Part shown: positions 22,939 to 23,339 of the stretch, in pieces
Numbering within the stretch: position 1 is the first letter of the stretch
Layout: every line of letters starts with the position of its first letter
Source: a virus
Direction: 5' to 3' (one strand)
DNA length: 23,339 bases
IMG/VR virus record: IMGVR_UViG_3300027782_003235
Span: 1-23,339 of that record
Program-made: the position numbers and the translations under genes
Notes under the pieces: model-generated
Seen by the model: only the letters and a program-made list of their open reading frames with translations
What the model was told of the DNA's origin: nothing
The model's database searches: none

Positions 22939-23339
22939 TTATATAATACCCAATTTATCCGTATAAACTACCACTCTATCTTTATCTATTTTTAATTCTC
23001 CAAAAAAAGTATCTAAATTAGAACTAGCTAATTTATGCATATCAACGGTAGCATAAGCTGCGCCAGCTTTATTCCAAATATCCCCACTCGTTCTACCATA
23101 CGAAACATAACATCTATCATATTCAGGTGTAAATCCAGCAAAAAGGAAATATCCATCTTTTGGATTTTTACAAACATACTTTATTTTGTTACCATCTTTA
23201 ATTAAACATGTCTTTACTTCAATTCCACCATTATGCATTGGGAATTGGATATCCTCATCATTATGTTTTTTTGGCGGAAATGCCGTAACCTCATCGGGAT
23301 TATTAGCTCTATGATTTATAGAATGTGCAATAGCATTAG
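22939..23339 (-). CDS. Hypothetical protein, 5' end beyond window
   Basis: The frame is open from the right edge to the TAA at 22939, about 133 residues. An ATG at 23238 is present, but the 33 codons upstream of it are also free of stops and read as ordinary coding sequence (for example NAIAHSINHRANNPDE). The real start is therefore probably outside the window. I do not recognise the protein. The visible part is mostly beta-like, with TCLIKDGNKIKYVCK (two cysteines), DGYFLFAGFTPEYDRCYVSYG (as short stretches) and a C-terminal DRVVVYTDKLGII. It ends 8 bp before the glycosyltransferase ATG. It has no signal or membrane segment in the visible part. Confidence 0.65.
   Translation of the reverse strand, partial: NAIAHSINHRANNPDEVTAFPPKKHNDEDIQFPMHNGGIEVKTCLIKDGNKIKYVCKNPKDGYFLFAGFTPEYDRCYVSYGRTSGDIWNKAGAAYATVDMHKLASSNLDTFFGELKIDKDRVVVYTDKLGII

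Noticed and set aside
1-23339. tRNA genes, CRISPR arrays, insertion sequences or long repeats.
   Set aside because: No cloverleaf, spaced repeats, inverted-repeat ends or transposase genes were seen; gaps between genes are at most 46 bp, leaving little room for them.

Overview
The window is a 23.3-kb, AT-rich, almost entirely coding block in which every gene I can support lies on the minus strand, so transcription runs from the right edge to the left. The right half carries a T4-type replication core: family B DNA polymerase, gp45-like sliding clamp, the two clamp-loader subunits (gp44-like and gp62-like), dUTPase and an Fe-S PD-(D/E)XK nuclease. This points to a large tailed phage of the T4 supergroup. 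The host is probably a member of the Bacteroidetes (inference): leaders are A-rich with almost no Shine-Dalgarno sequences, and the gap before the clamp gene holds a TTTG-N19-TATATTTG element that matches the Bacteroidetes promoter consensus.

Layout in transcription order. (1) 23339-20599: a hypothetical gene cut by the right edge, a GT-B-like glycosyltransferase and a DruA-like (DUF4338) protein. (2) 20595-14002: polymerase, clamp, a 104-aa protein with an N-terminal QLELF motif that looks like a clamp-binding peptide, dUTPase, clamp-loader ATPase, a 79-aa zinc-binding protein, small clamp-loader subunit, and the Cas4/AddB-like nuclease. (3) 13969-1: about 14 kb of carbohydrate genes, led by a TATAAATA box identical to the T4 late-promoter consensus. 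It holds nine glycosyltransferase-like genes, a HAD-nucleotidyltransferase fusion, a GDPD-like mini-phosphodiesterase, a PMP/[2Fe-2S] sugar 3-dehydrase of the RfbH/E1 type, an RmlD-like reductase, a TylC3-type C-methyltransferase and the start of a second methyltransferase. Three small proteins of unknown function lie among them.

Genes are chained by ATGA (4-bp) and TAATG (1-bp) overlaps or by gaps of 0-10 bp. The largest gaps are 46, 37 and 32 bp, so no gene-free stretch exceeds 300 bases. The carbohydrate block looks able to activate a sugar, deoxygenate it at C3, reduce and C-methylate it, and transfer it with a battery of glycosyltransferases. The acceptor (virion protein, host surface polymer or phage DNA) cannot be read from this sequence. 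The 4,6-dehydratase and the reductase partner that an E1 enzyme would need are not in the window. No tRNA, CRISPR array, insertion sequence or clear terminator was seen.
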